Positions 5,177 to 7,001 of a stretch of 7,001 nucleotides of DNA are shown here, piece after piece. A model generated the notes under the pieces. The model searched no databases, was not told the DNA's origin, and saw only the letters and a list, made by a program, of their open reading frames with translations. The translations under genes and the position numbers were made by a program. Position 1 is the first letter of the stretch; every line of letters starts with the position of its first letter. The DNA comes from Gammaproteobacteria bacterium (GTDB taxonomy: Bacteria > Pseudomonadota > Gammaproteobacteria > SZUA-229), in contig JARFQK010000374.1 in NCBI GenBank assembly GCA_029287815.1, positions 1 through 7,001 of the forward strand. Direction: 5' to 3'.

Positions 5177-6496
5177 ATGACAGCGATTACTTTGAGAGAC
5201 TATAAGTTCTCCTGGATGCACGTTGGGATCGTGCTCGTATTTCTGTTTCCATTGTTCGCCAACACGCTCAGGCACTGGGTGTCCTCGATATATGTAATGC
5301 TCGTGTTGGTTTCGTTGTTTTCAATAAAAAGATTCAGTTATGACTTGCGCAAAGAAGAAAAGATTTTCCTAACGATAATCATTCTTCATGTTGTGACAAC
5401 TGCAGTGTCCAATGCGCTCGCGGGCTGGACACGCGCATCGCACACCTGGTTCTTCTCAAGTGATATGCGCCTGCTGTTCGCTGTGCCTGTATATTTATAC
5501 CTTCGTAGTATACCGGGGATTTGGAAATATTTTGTGACGGCCGTACCAGTCGCAGCGATCATTATCGGGCTGACGGGTGTGGTTGATTTCGTGCTGCGCT
5601 ATGTACGTGGCGATGTAGGCATGATACTGGCAGAAGGCATTTACGGGCATATATTTCAGGGCAACATATCCGCCCTCTGGTCAGCTCTCAGCTATGTCGC
5701 CTTCGAGTATTTTAAGGATAATAAACAGATGCGGGCTTTATGCTTGACCGGCGCATTGTTTGGTGCGCTCGGGGCGCTGGTCTCCGTTACCCGGAACGCC
5801 TGGTTATCACTGATATTGCTCTACACGCTAATATTTTTTCTGCATGGCGGTTTTATCAACGCACTCAGGTCGCTTGGTATCAAGAAGGCCGGGTTAATCG
5901 GAGTAGCATTGCTCTCGGCTTTGTATTTCCTTGCCGGGATAGAGTATGTGAATGCCAGGTTCAATCGCGTATTTCAAGAGCCGGTGGCGTATTTCCAGGC
6001 CGACAGAGGCCAACCCATTGAATTCACGTCGATAGGCTTTAGATTGGAACAATGGCGGGGCGCGATTTATGCCTTCATGGAAAAGCCCTTGCTCGGCCAT
6101 GGTGTCGGAAATACTGGGAAAGTGCATAACCGAATGGTCAAGGAAGGAAAGCTCAATCAACTTGTCTATCAGGTGAGCGCTGATAATGGAAACCCAACCC
6201 ACACTCACAGTGTTTACTTCAGCTATCTTGGCGACAAAGGGGTTGTCGGTCTTGTCCTGATTCTGCTGCTTCTGTTTTACCCGCTCTTCGTTGCGATAGG
6301 AAAAAGGCACGATTCAGCGGGGGCGTGGAAGTTTCAGGTTGTGCTAAGTGCCGCGTTCATTATTGCTTCCTTGACCGAGCATCCGTTTGTCCGAAATAAC
6401 TGGACTTCCATATTCATCGTTTCAAGCGTTGTGTTTTTTATCTGGATGACCGAAGCTGATGGTGAGCCATCACTAAAGGGTGCTGGCGACGGTTAG
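5177..6496 (+). CDS. O-antigen ligase / polymerase family integral membrane protein (WaaL/Wzy-like)
   Basis: 439 residues, mostly hydrophobic, with about 12 likely membrane helices by eye (roughly 13-31, 33-50, 63-80, 97-110, 117-140, 158-177, 187-204, 207-224, 236-254, 354-374, 385-400, 408-425) and a large periplasmic loop at about 255-353. The loop placement and motifs fit the Wzy_C / O-antigen ligase superfamily: SVTRNAWLSL (203-212) with Arg206, FRLEQWRGA (288-296), KPLLGHGVGN (303-312) and THTHSVYFSYLGDKGVVG (341-358), in which a His (342 or 344) precedes the G-x-x-G turn, as in WaaL. WaaL joins undecaprenyl-linked glycan to lipid A-core on the periplasmic side; Wzy polymerises repeat units. 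Position after waaF favours a WaaL-type ligase, but sequence alone does not separate the two, so no symbol is given. G+C is clearly lower than upstream. It follows waaF by 7 bases. Confidence 0.88.
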   Translation: MTAITLRDYKFSWMHVGIVLVFLFPLFANTLRHWVSSIYVMLVLVSLFSIKRFSYDLRKEEKIFLTIIILHVVTTAVSNALAGWTRASHTWFFSSDMRLLFAVPVYLYLRSIPGIWKYFVTAVPVAAIIIGLTGVVDFVLRYVRGDVGMILAEGIYGHIFQGNISALWSALSYVAFEYFKDNKQMRALCLTGALFGALGALVSVTRNAWLSLILLYTLIFFLHGGFINALRSLGIKKAGLIGVALLSALYFLAGIEYVNARFNRVFQEPVAYFQADRGQPIEFTSIGFRLEQWRGAIYAFMEKPLLGHGVGNTGKVHNRMVKEGKLNQLVYQVSADNGNPTHTHSVYFSYLGDKGVVGLVLILLLLFYPLFVAIGKRHDSAGAWKFQVVLSAAFIIASLTEHPFVRNNWTSIFIVSSVVFFIWMTEADGEPSLKGAGDG

Positions 6497-6503
6497 CCTG
6501 ACA

Positions 6504-7001
6504 GTGGATAACGGGCCATCGCCAACTGCTGTAATCTGCCTTTCCCCGGGTACCGGTGGTATGGAGCATGATGCAATCAAGTTGGCCGATTTGCTCTCTG
6601 AATGCTGTGAAGTCGTGCTGATATGCAAGAAGAACTCGTTTATCGAGGACCGCTGTAATGAGGGTGACCATATCTTTGTTTGCAGGCCGGTTGCTTTCAC
6701 CAACAAAAGCTTCAGCGTTTCAATGCTGGTAGCCACAGCGAAGCTGCTTAAAAAACATGCTATCAGAAACGTTGTCTATTTTGGGGCGTCCGAACTGAAG
6801 ACGTTGTATTTTTCTTTCCGAGGAAAAGATCTGAACGTTATCGTCAGGCATGGGACCACCAAATCTCGCGCCAAGAAGGGTCTATTTCACAGGCTGGTCT
6901 ACTCATGCGTGTCGTATCATGTGGCCATCTCCAGACATCTGCTTGAAAACGTGAGAGGTATTTTGCCGCGCAGTCGCACTACAGTATTCAGGGTTATATA
7001 C
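6504..7001 (+). CDS. GT4-type glycosyltransferase, N-terminal part (3' truncated by window)
   Basis: The frame is open to the window end and gives 166 residues from GTG 6504. It opens with AVICLSPGTGGMEHDAIKLA (9-28), whose G-G-M-E loop is typical of the N-terminal domain of GT4 (GT-B fold) retaining glycosyltransferases. Alternating beta strands follow (EVVLICKK 36-43, NVVYFG 89-94, NVIVRHGTTKS 111-121), then HRLVYSCVSYHVAISRHL (129-146), which resembles the inter-domain region of LPS core glycosyltransferases. The C-terminal donor-binding domain lies beyond the window, so sugar and acceptor cannot be named. The start is uncertain: GTG 6504 lies 7 bases after the previous stop but lacks a good ribosome binding site; in-frame GTG 6480 overlaps the previous gene by 17 bases and adds 8 residues. 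The gene is in a low-G+C section and probably belongs to the same operon. Expected to act at the cytoplasmic face of the inner membrane on LPS core or a related glycan. Confidence 0.82.
   Translation, partial: MDNGPSPTAVICLSPGTGGMEHDAIKLADLLSECCEVVLICKKNSFIEDRCNEGDHIFVCRPVAFTNKSFSVSMLVATAKLLKKHAIRNVVYFGASELKTLYFSFRGKDLNVIVRHGTTKSRAKKGLFHRLVYSCVSYHVAISRHLLENVRGILPRSRTTVFRVIY

Noticed and set aside
5120..5180. Possible frameshift at the waaF C-terminus
   Set aside because: The tail is shorter than in E. coli, but the alternative frames give no family-like continuation, and the annotated stop is followed at good spacing by the next gene with its ribosome binding site inside the last codons.
5740..6021. 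A 93-codon plus-strand frame inside the ligase gene
   Set aside because: It overlaps a well-supported membrane protein in another frame and its translation shows no family features.

Overview
The window looks like chromosomal DNA from a Gram-negative proteobacterium, most likely a beta- or gammaproteobacterium. The basis is gene content: inner-core LPS heptose genes (a fused hldE and a waaF-type heptosyltransferase), an O-antigen ligase/polymerase-type membrane protein, and the arrangement of an ilvE end next to a small CHCC zinc-finger gene, which I recall as common upstream of waaF in those classes. Genus cannot be fixed from sequence alone.

Layout, all genes on the + strand. 2-187: C-terminal end of a branched-chain aminotransferase (ilvE). 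208-420: a 70-residue CHCC zinc-binding protein of the NDUFS6/zf-CHCC type. 421-745: about 325 bases without a gene, most of it occupied by a ~203-base structure with imperfect 30-base inverted repeats at its ends (489-518 and 662-691), each arm built on a 10-base period. 746-2173: hldE, bifunctional heptose kinase/adenylyltransferase. 2182-3357: FAD-dependent oxidoreductase of the DAO superfamily, role unknown. 3354-4127: aldo/keto reductase with an intact catalytic tetrad, overlapping the previous gene by ATGA. 4138-5169: waaF-type ADP-heptose:LPS heptosyltransferase. 5177-6496: polytopic O-antigen ligase/polymerase family protein. 6504 to the window end: N-terminal part of a GT4-type glycosyltransferase.

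From hldE onward the genes are separated by 10 bases or fewer, or overlap, so they are probably one transcription unit for LPS core or surface glycan assembly. HldE makes ADP-heptose precursors, the heptosyltransferase adds heptose to the core, the next glycosyltransferase probably extends a glycan, and the membrane protein ligates or polymerises it. The two redox genes between hldE and waaF have no obvious place in the known heptose pathway and are the most interesting coding content. G+C falls visibly past about 5.2 kb (hand counts: 37/60 at 1321-1380, 36/60 at 1561-1620, 34/60 at 3901-3960, against 21/60 at 5341-5400, 26/60 at 5821-5880 and 26/60 at 6781-6840), as is usual where a conserved core locus passes into variable glycan genes.

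I see no tRNA, rRNA, CRISPR array, transposase or convincing intrinsic terminator. The window is mostly a recognisable LPS locus; the less explained parts are the inverted-repeat element upstream of hldE and the FAD oxidoreductase/aldo-keto reductase pair.
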